From: Affinundibacterium nitidum
GTDB taxonomy: Bacteria; Pseudomonadota; Gammaproteobacteria; Burkholderiales; Burkholderiaceae_D
Direction of reading: 5' to 3'
Length of the DNA stretch: 64,000 nt
Assembly (NCBI RefSeq): GCF_014284155.1
Contig: NZ_JACOFZ010000001.1
Span: forward strand, 124,001 to 188,000
Shown piece after piece: positions 26,601 to 35,844 of this stretch; position 1 is the first letter of the stretch; every line of letters starts with the position of its first letter. Position numbers and translations under genes: made by a program. The notes below the pieces were generated by a model. It saw only the letters and a list, made by a program, of their open reading frames with translations, searched no databases and was not told the DNA's origin.

Positions 26601-29600
26601 TCAGTGGAGCGCTCTCATAGTAGTTTTAATTTGCGCAACACGTGCTGCGAGGTCAGGCATGTTTGCTGTGATCCGTAACTTGTCCTGACCATTGAGTTTG
26701 ACATGCTTGTTTTTCTGGACCAACTCAATAATACGCATGGCGTCGATAGGTGGTTGAGGCTCAAACTGCAGTGTCGCAGCTTCACTATGCGCATCAATCT
26801 TAATAATGCCTAGTGGTTTCGCAGCGACTCGTAAGCGGTGAGTCTCAAGCAAAGATTTGACAGGTTCAGGTAATTTACCGAAACGATCGATCAATTCTTC
26901 TTGCAGGTCATCGATGGCATCCTGTTTGTTACAGTTTGCGAGACGCTTGTAGATAGACAAGCGTTCGTGTACATCTCCACAGAAGTCACTCGGTAAAAGT
27001 GCTGGGATGTGTAAATTAATTTCGGTTGTGGTGGAGAGTGGCGCCGCTAAGTCTGGTTCTTTACCCGCTTTCAGGGCGCGTACTGCTTCGTTGAGCATAT
27101 CGGAATACATTTGGAAACCGATCTCATGCATCTCACCGGATTGATTGTCTCCAAGTACTTCACCTGCGCCACGGATCTCTAAGTCGTGCATGGCAAGATA
27201 GAAGCCACTGCCAAGTTCCTCCATCTGTTGGATTGCTTCTAAGCGGCGGTTGGCTTGTTTAGTTAAACCTTGTACATCATGCACTAATAGGTAGGCGTAG
27301 GCTTGGTGGTGGGAGCGACCGACTCGCCCCCGCAATTGATGCAGTTGCGCTAGACCGAATTTGTCAGCACGATGCATGATAATGGTGTTGGCGCTTGGTA
27401 CGTCAATACCAGTTTCGATAATCGTGGTACACAACAAAATGTTATAGCGCTGCGCCACAAAGTCTCGCATGACTTTTTCTAGGTCTCGCTCGTTCATTTG
27501 TCCATGGCCGACAGCGATGCGGGCCTCAGGCAGTAAAGCTTCCAGCATCGCTTTTCGATTCTCGATAGTCTCGACTTCGTTGTGTAAGAAGTAGACTTGG
27601 CCACCACGTTTGAGTTCGCGCAAGCAGGCCTCACGAATCACAGATTCACTCTCACTACGTACGAAAGTTTTGATGGCGAGACGTTTTTGTGGCGCGGTTG
27701 CAATCACAGAGAAGTCACGCAAGCCTTCTAAGGCCATACCTAAAGTTCGCGGAATTGGCGTCGCGGTTAAGGTCAATACATCCACTTCAGCGCGGAGCGC
27801 TTTCAGCGTTTCTTTTTGACGTACGCCAAAGCGATGCTCTTCATCGATAATCACTAGGCCAAGGCGCGAAAATTTCACATCATCGGATAGCAATTTATGC
27901 GTGCCGATCACGATGTCGACCGTACCATCGCCCATGCCTTTGATGGCCTGACTAATTTCCTTGCCACTGCGGAAGCGCGACAACTCTGCAATGCGTACTG
28001 GCCAATTGGCGAAACGGTCGGCAAAGGTCTGCGCATGCTGCTCAGCGAGTAGGGTGGTCGGTGCTAGGATCGCGACTTGTTTGCCGCCCATAACAGCCAC
28101 AAAAGCTGCACGCAGTGCGACTTCGGTTTTTCCAAACCCCACGTCACCGCAGATCAGCCTATCCATCGGCTTGCCGGAGGTCATATCACCAATGACGGCA
28201 TTGATTGCAGCGGCTTGATCTGGAGTTTCATCGAAACCAAAACTATCGGCAAAGGCTGCGTAGTCATGCGCCGAATACTCAAAAGCATGGCCCGTGCGCA
28301 GCGCACGACGCGCATAAAGATTGAGCAGCTCGGCTGCGGTATCACGTATTTGTTGCGCGGCTTTGCGTTTCGCTTTTTCCCACTGACCTGAGCCTAAAGC
28401 GTGTAGTGGCGCATCATCTGGGTTCGCGCCAGAGTAGCGAGAAATGACGTGCAATTGAGATACAGGCACATAGAGCTTGGTATCTTTGGCGTATTCCAAA
28501 TGCAAAAATTCGGTTTCACCTTCACCTAGATCCATGTTGATCAAGCCCATGTAACGACCGATACCATGATTGCTATGAACCACAGGGTCACCAATCTTGA
28601 GCTCAGATAAGTCGCGCACCATGTGCTCAACCTGCGTCACTGCCTCTTGTTTTTTTCGGCCTATACGTTTTCCAGAGCCTGCGTAAAGCTCTGTTTCTGT
28701 GATGAAGGCGAAATCACTAAGCTGGAATCCAGTATGGATTGGTGCAACGCCCAATACCAATTTGTTCTGGGATGTTAGAAAATCAGTAAAGCTTTCGCTC
28801 ACTTGAAGTTCAAGATCGAAATCACGGAAATACTGCTGCAGCGTTTCGCGACGTCCTGCGGTTTCGGCACAGATAAAGATGCGTTTGTCGGTTTGTAGTA
28901 GGAATGCACGTAGATTGGTTAAAGGATCATCTGCACGACGATTCACTGCGATGTCCGGAAGCATACTGGAGACTTCCGAAGCAGCACCGCCACTTTGTAA
29001 AACCCAGCGTGCTTGGTCTTTTAGCGCAGAGAAAAAATCTTCATCACGTAAAAATATAACTTCGGGTGCTAAGACTGGACGCTCACGATCAGACTTCAAA
29101 AAGTTATAACGCGAACGAGTGTCATTCCAAAAACGTTGAATGCCAGCTTCAATATCACCTTGCAAGGCAAAATAAGTGTCAGAAGGTAGGTAGTCGAAAA
29201 GACTCGCGGTTTGCTCAAAGAATAAAGGTAGGTAATACTCGATCCCTGCAGAAGCTATGCCATTGCCGATGTCTTTATACACGGTTGAACGTGAAGGATC
29301 GCCTTCAAACTGTTCACGCCAACGATTGCGAAACGCTGACCGTCCTGCCTCATCCATTGGAAACTCACGACCAGGTAAAAGTCTTACCTCTTTGACCGGG
29401 TACAAAGAGCGTTGAGTGTCAGCATCGAAGGTGCGTATAGTTTCAATACTGTCGCCAAATAAATCGATGCGATAAGGGAGGACAGATCCCATCGGAAAGA
29501 GGTCAATTAAACCGCCACGCACAGAATATTCACCAGGTGACATAACCTGCGATACATGCGTATAACCTGCCAAGGTTAGTTGAGATTTTAGTTTTGCTTC

Positions 29601-30020
29601 GTTGAGCGTCTCACCTTGCTTGAAAAAGAAGGTGTAGCCAGCGAGGAAGGAGGGTGGTGCCATGCGAACCAATGCGGTCGTCGCTGGAACTATCAATACA
29701 TCGCAATTGCCAGAATTGATCTCGTATAAGGTCGCAAGTCGCTCCGAAACCAAATCTTGATGGGGCGAGAAGGCGTCATACGGCAATGTCTCCCAATCTG
29801 GAAGAAGATGGCAACGTAAATCTGGCACGAACCAAGGGATTTCTTGTAATAGGCGCTGCGCATCCCCGGGGTTGGCCACAAAAATTGTGAGGAGACGCCC
29901 CTCTATTTTTAGTTTGTGCGCGGCTTGCGATAGGGCATAAGCATCGGCAGATCCGTGAGTGGATGGCAGAACAAAACGATTCCCCGCTTTCGCCAAGGCT
30001 TTGCTAAAGTCAAAAGACAT
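26601..30020 (-). CDS. mfd: Transcription-repair coupling factor
   Basis: 1139 residues, normal length. Mfd removes RNA polymerase stalled at DNA damage and recruits UvrA. Visible in order: the UvrB-like N-terminal module ([15 protein letters not shown]); the RNA-polymerase-interacting CarD-like domain ([17 protein letters not shown]); the RecG-type helicase with Walker [14 protein letters not shown] box ([10 protein letters not shown]) and motif VI (QLRGRVGRS); and a C-terminal TRCF domain. ATG 30020 has a weak ribosome site. It is first in an operon with serB. Confidence 0.97.
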   Translation of the reverse strand: MSFDFSKALAKAGNRFVLPSTHGSADAYALSQAAHKLKIEGRLLTIFVANPGDAQRLLQEIPWFVPDLRCHLLPDWETLPYDAFSPHQDLVSERLATLYEINSGNCDVLIVPATTALVRMAPPSFLAGYTFFFKQGETLNEAKLKSQLTLAGYTHVSQVMSPGEYSVRGGLIDLFPMGSVLPYRIDLFGDSIETIRTFDADTQRSLYPVKEVRLLPGREFPMDEAGRSAFRNRWREQFEGDPSRSTVYKDIGNGIASAGIEYYLPLFFEQTASLFDYLPSDTYFALQGDIEAGIQRFWNDTRSRYNFLKSDRERPVLAPEVIFLRDEDFFSALKDQARWVLQSGGAASEVSSMLPDIAVNRRADDPLTNLRAFLLQTDKRIFICAETAGRRETLQQYFRDFDLELQVSESFTDFLTSQNKLVLGVAPIHTGFQLSDFAFITETELYAGSGKRIGRKKQEAVTQVEHMVRDLSELKIGDPVVHSNHGIGRYMGLINMDLGEGETEFLHLEYAKDTKLYVPVSQLHVISRYSGANPDDAPLHALGSGQWEKAKRKAAQQIRDTAAELLNLYARRALRTGHAFEYSAHDYAAFADSFGFDETPDQAAAINAVIGDMTSGKPMDRLICGDVGFGKTEVALRAAFVAVMGGKQVAILAPTTLLAEQHAQTFADRFANWPVRIAELSRFRSGKEISQAIKGMGDGTVDIVIGTHKLLSDDVKFSRLGLVIIDEEHRFGVRQKETLKALRAEVDVLTLTATPIPRTLGMALEGLRDFSVIATAPQKRLAIKTFVRSESESVIREACLRELKRGGQVYFLHNEVETIENRKAMLEALLPEARIAVGHGQMNERDLEKVMRDFVAQRYNILLCTTIIETGIDVPSANTIIMHRADKFGLAQLHQLRGRVGRSHHQAYAYLLVHDVQGLTKQANRRLEAIQQMEELGSGFYLAMHDLEIRGAGEVLGDNQSGEMHEIGFQMYSDMLNEAVRALKAGKEPDLAAPLSTTTEINLHIPALLPSDFCGDVHERLSIYKRLANCNKQDAIDDLQEELIDRFGKLPEPVKSLLETHRLRVAAKPLGIIKIDAHSEAATLQFEPQPPIDAMRIIELVQKNKHVKLNGQDKLRITANMPDLAARVAQIKTTMRALH

Positions 30021-30174
30021 TCGGTAATGATTCTAAAATCGACTCGAAACCCATTGCCTAACGATCACAATCAATAAAACACTGAATTTGAATTCGTTTA
30101 AACGGGTTGGAGAGTTGGCGGTTAAAATGATCTCTATTATAAACGAAGCGAACTGCTGGGGCATTTGCCAGATT

Positions 30175-30196
30175 CCGGTTTCTAGTCTGAAACCGG
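30175..30196. repeat. 8-bp inverted repeat in the mfd-ispD divergent spacer
   Basis: CCGGTTTC / GAAACCGG with a six-base centre, in the 301-base gap 30021-30321. There is no T-run, so it may be a protein-binding site. I see no gene in this gap; the promoters of mfd (-) and ispD (+) must be here. Confidence 0.4.
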
Positions 30197-30321
30197 GGCG
30201 CTGGTTGTAAGTACTCAATCTAGTGTAAAGTTGTCACGATATCCGAATGAATTCGCTTGTCACTTTCAGTAGAAAAGTACCTTTGGCACCAATGACAATA
30301 TAAAAAGTAATTAAATAGCAT

Positions 30322-31020
30322 ATGCACGCTTCCTCAAAGACGCCATACATAGCACTAATCCCTGCAGCGGGTGTCGGTTCTCGCATGGGCAATAACGTAC
30401 CAAAACAGTATCTGGAGATTCACGGGAAATCAGTGATCGCACATACTGTGCAAGCTTTTATTAACAGCCCTCAGATCACCCACACTTATATAGTCGTAAG
30501 TGCAAATGATACTTTTATTGATAGCTCGCTTCCGCAACAGGAACGCTCGACAGTGTTACGTTGCGGTGGGAGTACTCGAGCTGAGACAGTGACAAACGGC
30601 CTCCATTTTCTGCTTGCAAACAAGTTGGTCGGCAAAGATGACTGGATATTGGTGCACGATGCAGCCAGACCTGGTCTAACTAGGCAGTTGATCGAAAATT
30701 TAATCCAACAAATAAAGGATGATGATGTTGGTGGCTTATTGGCCTTGCCCGTAGTCGATACCGTTAAACGAGTGGTCGAGGGGCGGGTGCAAACGATCCC
30801 ACGTGAGGGTATGTGGCTGGCGCAAACGCCGCAAATGTTCCGTGCGAATAATTTGTTGAGCGCTTTAAAACAAGCACCAGCCGTCACAGATGAGGCGAGC
30901 GCGATTGAATTTATGGGGGGGAGCCCTAAACTAGTGGAGGGGCATGCACACAATCGCAAATTGACTATGCCAGATGATATCGAGTATCTGCAGATGGTCT
31001 TGCAGACTAGGCAGACCTGA
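30322..31020 (+). CDS. ispD: 2-C-methyl-D-erythritol 4-phosphate cytidylyltransferase
   Basis: 232 residues. IspD couples MEP to CTP in the non-mevalonate isoprenoid pathway. It has the nucleotide-binding PAAGVGSRMG with VPKQYL, the metal/substrate motif LVHDAARPGL, and QTPQMFR. Length is typical. It is followed 55 bases later by ispF, the usual proteobacterial pairing, and the two are probably cotranscribed. The start ATG lies after AAATAGCAT with no strong Shine-Dalgarno. Confidence 0.96.
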   Translation: MHASSKTPYIALIPAAGVGSRMGNNVPKQYLEIHGKSVIAHTVQAFINSPQITHTYIVVSANDTFIDSSLPQQERSTVLRCGGSTRAETVTNGLHFLLANKLVGKDDWILVHDAARPGLTRQLIENLIQQIKDDDVGGLLALPVVDTVKRVVEGRVQTIPREGMWLAQTPQMFRANNLLSALKQAPAVTDEASAIEFMGGSPKLVEGHAHNRKLTMPDDIEYLQMVLQTRQT

Positions 31021-31075
31021 GTTTCAATTCTCCTCACCGATTCCAATTAAATGTACATAGAAACTTGAAAGAAGT

Positions 31076-31585
31076 ATGAGCATGATCAATGAAAGTAAAA
31101 GCTTTCCTCCGTTTCGTATCGGCCAAGGATATGATTGCCATGCATTGGTGGCCGGTCGTAGATTAATTATTGGTGGCGTCGATATTCCGCACACTACTGG
31201 GTTACTTGGACATTCGGACGCAGATGTGTTGTTGCACGCAATTACAGATGCCTTGCTCGGCGCAGCTGCCTTGGGCGATATTGGCAAATTGTTTCCGGAT
31301 ACAGATGCGAAATACGCTGGCGCAGATTCGCGTGTGTTGTTACGAGAAGCTCTTCGACAGGTGCAGTTGGCCGGCTTTGTTGTAGGCAATGTAGATGCAA
31401 CCATCATTGCGCAGCGCCCCAAAATGGCGCCGCATATTCCAACAATGGTAAAAAACTTAGCGGAAGATCTGCTTGTGTCGATTAGTCAAGTGAATGTGAA
31501 GGCGAAGACCAATGAGAAACTGGGCTATTTGGGACGGGAGGAGGGAATTGCTGCCGAAGCCGTAGTGATGTTGTTTAGGAGCTGA
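31076..31585 (+). CDS. ispF: 2-C-methyl-D-erythritol 2,4-cyclodiphosphate synthase
   Basis: 169 residues. It forms the cyclic diphosphate of the MEP pathway. The metal-binding motif GYDCHAL (Asp-x-His) and [26 protein letters not shown] are present, with [13 protein letters not shown] near the C-terminus. ATG 31076 follows GAAAGAAG. It acts two steps after IspD (the kinase IspE lies elsewhere) and is adjacent to ispD. Confidence 0.97.
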   Translation: MSMINESKSFPPFRIGQGYDCHALVAGRRLIIGGVDIPHTTGLLGHSDADVLLHAITDALLGAAALGDIGKLFPDTDAKYAGADSRVLLREALRQVQLAGFVVGNVDATIIAQRPKMAPHIPTMVKNLAEDLLVSISQVNVKAKTNEKLGYLGREEGIAAEAVVMLFRS

Positions 31586-31633
31586 GCAAACGATTTTGAT
31601 TTGTATATTTGAACTTGATTGGGGGAATATTCT

Positions 31634-31906
31634 ATGAAACGAGAAATGCTCAAGGGGTTGCTGAAACAATTGCATGATGGTTTGCAACATACCGATGAAG
31701 TCGATGCTGAAATGAAGCAAATGCTGCAGAGCTTGAACGGCGATATCGAGAAAGTTTTGGCCGCAAAGGAGGCCCCGGATGATCCTGTATTTGCTGCCTT
31801 AAGTGATAAGTCAAAAGAAATATATGCACGCTTTGCCGTACAACACCCTAAACTGGAGCCGGCGCTTCGTGAACTCGGTAGTATGCTCGAAAAAATTGGA
31901 GTTTGA
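31634..31906 (+). CDS. DUF4404-family small protein
   Basis: The start is ATG 31634 (MKREMLKGLLKQLHDGL), after a GGGGGAA ribosome site; this gives 90 residues rather than the longer frame from TTG 31619. It is predicted to be almost wholly helical, with heptad-like leucines (LLKQLHDGL, MLQSLNGDI) and the C-terminal HPKLEPALRELGSMLEKIGV typical of DUF4404. It is soluble and of unknown function. It lies 48 bases after ispF, so it may be in the same transcript, which then ends at a strong terminator. Confidence 0.8.
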   Translation: MKREMLKGLLKQLHDGLQHTDEVDAEMKQMLQSLNGDIEKVLAAKEAPDDPVFAALSDKSKEIYARFAVQHPKLEPALRELGSMLEKIGV

Positions 31907-31943
31907 TTGAGTCAGAGACATCCTTACACCGTTTAACATCAAT

Positions 31944-31971
31944 AAAAAAAGACGCCGTAGCGTCTTTTTTT
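31944..31971. terminator. Bidirectional terminator between DUF4404 and parvulin genes
   Basis: AAAAAAAGACGC pairs with GCGTCTTTTTTT around a CGTA tetraloop, with symmetrical A and T runs. Confidence 0.95.
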
Positions 31972-31987
31972 ATTTCATCAATGAAGC

Positions 31988-32764
31988 TTACTTGATAGTA
32001 GCTTTCTTGATCAATGCTTGTTGATACAACTGCACTTTTTCTTGCACCAAGCTTTCGCCAATTTGTTGTTTCAATTCATCTAAAGTTGGCAATTTCAGAG
32101 GACGTACATCATCCAATTTAATGATGTGGAAGCCAGCTTCAGTTTTCACTGGAGTTTCAGTGAATTGGCCTTTTTTGAGTGTTGCTAAAGCCGCGCCAAA
32201 CGCCGGTGGAACGTTACCTTGTGAAACCCACTCCAAGTCGCCACCCTTGCCAGCAGAACCAGTGTCTATAGATTGCTTCGCTAACTCTTCAAACTTAGCG
32301 CCAGACTTCAATTTAGAGATGATGGCTTTTGCTTCATCTTCTTTAGCTACAAGAATATGGTACGGATGAAACTCAGTTTCCCCCATTTGTGTTTTCCATT
32401 TTTCATAAGCAGCTTTGATATCTGCTTCTGTTACTGGATTCTTTTCAACGTGTGCGCGCATCAGAGATTGAATCAAGATTTGCTGACGAGCCATTTCGAT
32501 TTGCAATTTGACGTCTTCGCTCTTACTGAAGCCTGCTTTTTCCGCCTCCTGAAGCAAAACTTCTGTACCAACCAAGCGGTCTTTGATCATTGCACGTAAT
32601 TGTGGCGTGTCTTTTTGACCTTGAGCCAAAGCTTGTTTCAAGAATGGTTCTGCTTTAGAGGCAGGGATAGCCTTACCATTGACAGTTGCTAAATTGTCGG
32701 CAGCCATAGCTGGGAATGCGGTTACTAAAAGTACAACCAGCAAATGAGCGGGTTTAAAAGTCAT
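31988..32764 (-). CDS. Exported parvulin-type peptidyl-prolyl isomerase
   Basis: 258 residues. The signal peptide is residues 1-21 (LLVVLLVTAFPAMA/A), so it is periplasmic. A SurA/PrsA-like helical N-terminal part (about 25-130, KDRLVGTEVLLQEAEKAGF) precedes one parvulin domain (about 135-230). That domain contains EFHPYHILVAKEDEAKAIISKL and the signature GGDLEWVSQGNVPPAF with FHIIKLDD. It would isomerise proline bonds and assist folding of exported proteins. It is the last gene of the msrB-yciB-bolA cluster (62 bases after bolA) and ends at a bidirectional terminator. Confidence 0.93.
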   Translation of the reverse strand: MTFKPAHLLVVLLVTAFPAMAADNLATVNGKAIPASKAEPFLKQALAQGQKDTPQLRAMIKDRLVGTEVLLQEAEKAGFSKSEDVKLQIEMARQQILIQSLMRAHVEKNPVTEADIKAAYEKWKTQMGETEFHPYHILVAKEDEAKAIISKLKSGAKFEELAKQSIDTGSAGKGGDLEWVSQGNVPPAFGAALATLKKGQFTETPVKTEAGFHIIKLDDVRPLKLPTLDELKQQIGESLVQEKVQLYQQALIKKATIK

Positions 32765-32826
32765 TATCTGTTCCTAAAATAACAAAGTAAAAAACAAAAT
32801 CGTAAATGAATAGTATTTAAGCCATG

Positions 32827-33102
32827 CTAAATCTGTGTTTCTCTAGGACTTAATGCTTTAATCACCAGAGCATGAATCTCGGTGTGCATCAAATCGCCAA
32901 CGGCATCATACACTAGTCGGTGGCGAGATATACGATTTAGCCCCTCAAATTTTTCGCTGATAATTGTAACAGAGTAGTGCCCAGCGCCAGAAGCAGCGCC
33001 AGCATGGCCTCGGTGCGCCTCAGAATCGTCCTGCAAAGCGCATTTTGCCGGGAAGAAATGGCTATTTATCTTATCTTCAATGCGTTGAAAACGGTTATTC
33101 AC
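32827..33102 (-). CDS. bolA: BolA-family protein
   Basis: 91 residues from a GTG start at 33102, which overlaps the yciB stop by eight bases; MNNRFQRIEDKI matches the usual BolA N-terminus. The core HYSVTIISEKFEGLNRISRHRLVYDAV includes the conserved FxG..rvxRHrlVY signature and the HALVIKALSP end. BolA proteins partner monothiol glutaredoxins in iron-sulfur handling and affect morphology; which applies here is not visible. The overlap with yciB indicates translational coupling. Confidence 0.93.
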   Translation of the reverse strand: MNNRFQRIEDKINSHFFPAKCALQDDSEAHRGHAGAASGAGHYSVTIISEKFEGLNRISRHRLVYDAVGDLMHTEIHALVIKALSPRETQI

Positions 33103-33718
33103 TCTTAGGTTCCTCGATGTATTTTGCCAAAAGGAGGCTTTGCCCGATCAAGAACACTGGAAGTGCAAAGAAGGAATAGAACTTATAACTTACCCATTCA
33201 CTTTGACTGTAATTGAGTGCGACATAGAGGTTTGCCGCACCCATCACCACAAAGTAGCCCACCCAGAGATGATTCAGTGTCGTCCAGGCATGGTCCGGCA
33301 TTTTAATCTCAGAGCCTATTGTGATTTTTAAAAAATTCTTCTTCAAAAAATATTCACCAACGATAAAACCAGCGGCAAATAGCCAATAAATAATGGTGAT
33401 CTTGATGCGAATAAAAAGATCGTTCTGGAAATAAATTGTCAGACTTCCAAAAACAGTCACAATGAAGAAAGATACCCATAACATGACATCGATCTTCTTT
33501 TTTCTAAGATACAAGTAAGCGATCTGCAATATAGAAATGACGATAGCGATTGTGGTCGCCAATAGAATGGGAGCCATTTGCATCGAGACGTTTCCGCCAG
33601 AAGTAAAGCTCGCAAGAAAATCGTTAGCAATCCTATGTGAGATTTCTGGGTATTTCTCAGCACGGTTATAGCTAACAAAAAATAGTAATACCGGAAACAG
33701 ATCGAACAGTAACTTCAT
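33095..33718 (-). CDS. yciB: YciB/IspZ inner-membrane septation protein
   Basis: 207 residues with five or more hydrophobic segments. Family landmarks are MKLLFDLFPVLLFFVSY at the start, the MLWVSFFIVTVFGSLTIYF stretch, and the WTTLNHLWVGYFVVMGAANLYVA region. YciB supports cell-envelope synthesis and septation at the inner membrane. It begins nine bases after the msrB stop and overlaps bolA, so it is in the middle of the operon. Its own ribosome site is weak (TTGAG). Confidence 0.94.
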   Translation of the reverse strand: MKLLFDLFPVLLFFVSYNRAEKYPEISHRIANDFLASFTSGGNVSMQMAPILLATTIAIVISILQIAYLYLRKKKIDVMLWVSFFIVTVFGSLTIYFQNDLFIRIKITIIYWLFAAGFIVGEYFLKKNFLKITIGSEIKMPDHAWTTLNHLWVGYFVVMGAANLYVALNYSQSEWVSYKFYSFFALPVFLIGQSLLLAKYIEEPKSE

Positions 33719-33727
33719 CTCAATTTT

Positions 33728-34117
33728 TTATTTGGGGGTAAAAGCCAATGAGGCTGAATTAATGCAATAACGCAATCCAGTTGGCTTGGGACCATCTGGA
33801 AAAACGTGTCCTAGATGCGCGTCGCAGATATTACACACAATTTCGATTCGCGTCATGCCATATGAGTGGTCTCGAATCTCTCGTACATGAGCCGGATTCA
33901 GAGCCTTGAAGTAGCTAGGCCATCCGCAACCAGACTCAAATTTCGCATCTGATTCAAATAACGGTGTTTGGCAGCAGACGCAAGTATATATACCGTGCTC
34001 GTGGTGATCCCAGTAGCGCCCGGTAAATGCACGTTCAGTGGCGGCTTGTCGTGTCACTTGAAATTCAATATCACTTAGTTGCTGGCGCCATTCGGCTTCA
34101 GTTTTTACGACTTTCAT
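33728..34117 (-). CDS. msrB: Peptide methionine (R)-S-oxide reductase
   Basis: 129 residues, complete. It reduces methionine-R-sulfoxide in proteins. Zinc cysteines are in CVCC and CNIC; substrate and active-site motifs are ESGCGWPSY and RYCINSASL, holding the catalytic Cys. No signal peptide, so it is cytosolic. A strong GAGGAGGA ribosome site precedes ATG 34117. It is first of msrB-yciB-bolA-parvulin. The selO gene lies 69 bases upstream on the same strand; both act in redox stress, so cotranscription would make sense. Confidence 0.96.
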   Translation of the reverse strand: MKVVKTEAEWRQQLSDIEFQVTRQAATERAFTGRYWDHHEHGIYTCVCCQTPLFESDAKFESGCGWPSYFKALNPAHVREIRDHSYGMTRIEIVCNICDAHLGHVFPDGPKPTGLRYCINSASLAFTPK

Positions 34118-34186
34118 ATCTATCCTCCTCAGTATTTGATGGTCAACTTTAATAGGTCATGAAAATGACTTGAACATTAGTCGAGA

Positions 34187-35701
34187 TTATGAAGAACAAC
34201 TGACAGAAATAGTTTGTGCCCAATCTGGCGGCAGTGCCGCATAGTTTTCGAGTTCTTTTTGTTCATCAAAGGGATGAAGCAAAACAGTATACAAACGCTC
34301 AAGTTCACTAAAATCTTTGTTCTCCGCCGCTTCGATCGCCTGTTGTGCGAGGTAGTTGCGCAATACGAATTTTGGGTTACTGCGTTTCATTGTTATTTCG
34401 CGTTGTTCGTCATTGCTTTGTTCTGTGATCAAACGTGTTTTATAACGCTCTAGCCACTTATCTAAGCTTTCGCGATCTAGAAACAGATCTCTCAGTTTTT
34501 CATTTTCCAAAGAAACTGGTGCTAATTTATAGTTTGATAGCGCTCTAAAACTATTGGTGTAATCGGAATTGCCCTTCGCCATGATGTCTAGAAAATCTGA
34601 GATCAAGTCCAGGTCTCCATCTTGTGTTCGCTGGAATCCGAATTTTGCAGCCATTAACTGTGCATGCTTTTGTTCAAAACTCGGCACATAGGTGGCGAGT
34701 GCCTCTTGTGCTGCGTTTACATCGCCAATGAGCGGCAGCATTGCCTGTGCTAGAGCATGGCAATTCCATTGGCCGATACGCGGCTGCATATGGAAGGCAT
34801 AGCGCCCCTGAGTATCACTATGATTGCAGATTTGTTGCGGCTGATAGCCGTCCATGAAGCCAAATGGACCATAATCTAGTGTCAGTCCAAGTATCGACAT
34901 ATTGTCAGTATTCATTACGCCATGCATGAAGCCGACAGCCTGCCAATGGGCGATCATCTCGGCAGTTAATCTGACTATGTTCTTCAGCATTGCCTGATAG
35001 GGGTTCTCTTCGACAAGGCAACTTGAGAAGTAATGCTCCAAACAGAAATCAGCGAGTTGTTTTAGTTTCTCGTGTTCGTCGTTGTAATACCAATGTTCAA
35101 AAGAGCCGAAGCGGATAAAACTTGGCGCAGCCCGTGCAACAATCGCCGTCTTTTCTGGTTGTTCACGCATTGCATATTGATCTGAGCCGATTAAGCTTAA
35201 TGCTCTTGAACTTGGTATGCCTAAGGCGTTCATCGCCTCGGAACAAAGGTATTCACGCAGGGATGACCGTAGCACGGCGCGACCGTCGCCCATGCGTGAA
35301 AATGGTGTCGGACCAGCGCCTTTCAGCTGGATCTCATAACGAGAATAGCTGTTCGAATCTGGCTCGTGAAGTTTGATATCACCAAGTAAAAGGGCACGAC
35401 CGTCGCCGAGTTGGCCCGCCCAAACACCGAATTGATGGCCAGAATAGACGGCTGCGATGCTCTGACTACCATCAGCCAACTTCTCCCCTGAGAAAATTTG
35501 TCGGAAAAAATCGTGGCGAATCAAACTCGGGTCGATACCAAGTTGTTCGGCCAGCGGTTCGTTGGCAGCGATGAGATATGACGACTTAAACGGCTGCGCC
35601 TGCACAGAAGCTGAAAACGCATCGCCCAGCGTCGCGAAAGTATTTTCGAAGGTCGGAAAAGACGGGGTTGACGATTTGTTTGTTGTTGAAGCTGTAGCCA
35701 T
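34187..35701 (-). CDS. selO: SelO (YdiU) protein adenylyltransferase
   Basis: 504 residues, a pseudokinase fold that in E. coli transfers AMP from ATP to proteins and responds to oxidative stress. Family motifs seen: YSGHQFGVWAGQLGDGRALLLGD, GAGPTPFSRMGDGRAVLRSS, and MHGVMNTDNMSILGLTLDYGPFGFMD with the catalytic Asn/Asp. The C-terminus ends CSS; in several homologues a selenocysteine or Cys lies here. No signal peptide. Transcribed away from the cheZ-cheA pair past a 14-bp inverted repeat. Confidence 0.95.
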   Translation of the reverse strand: MATASTTNKSSTPSFPTFENTFATLGDAFSASVQAQPFKSSYLIAANEPLAEQLGIDPSLIRHDFFRQIFSGEKLADGSQSIAAVYSGHQFGVWAGQLGDGRALLLGDIKLHEPDSNSYSRYEIQLKGAGPTPFSRMGDGRAVLRSSLREYLCSEAMNALGIPSSRALSLIGSDQYAMREQPEKTAIVARAAPSFIRFGSFEHWYYNDEHEKLKQLADFCLEHYFSSCLVEENPYQAMLKNIVRLTAEMIAHWQAVGFMHGVMNTDNMSILGLTLDYGPFGFMDGYQPQQICNHSDTQGRYAFHMQPRIGQWNCHALAQAMLPLIGDVNAAQEALATYVPSFEQKHAQLMAAKFGFQRTQDGDLDLISDFLDIMAKGNSDYTNSFRALSNYKLAPVSLENEKLRDLFLDRESLDKWLERYKTRLITEQSNDEQREITMKRSNPKFVLRNYLAQQAIEAAENKDFSELERLYTVLLHPFDEQKELENYAALPPDWAQTISVSCSS

Positions 35702-35760
35702 AAGGGAGCTCGGTCTGTATCGTTCTAATGGAGCGTATTTTGACAGAGAATCCTAAAACG

Positions 35761-35812
35761 CGTTTGGCCCTGTGCTTCGCCAGAAAACTGGAGCAAATCA
35801 CAGGGCCAAACG
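35761..35812 (-). terminator. Long hairpin between cheA and selO
   Basis: A 14-bp perfect inverted repeat CGTTTGGCCCTGTG / CACAGGGCCAAACG encloses 24 bases that include CCAG-AAAA-CTGG. It lies 32 bases past the cheA stop; on the minus strand it is followed by CGCGTTTTAG, a modest T-run. Probably the cheA terminator. Confidence 0.65.
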
Positions 35813-35844
35813 ATTGAACTAATTGTTGATCTTACTTACTATCC

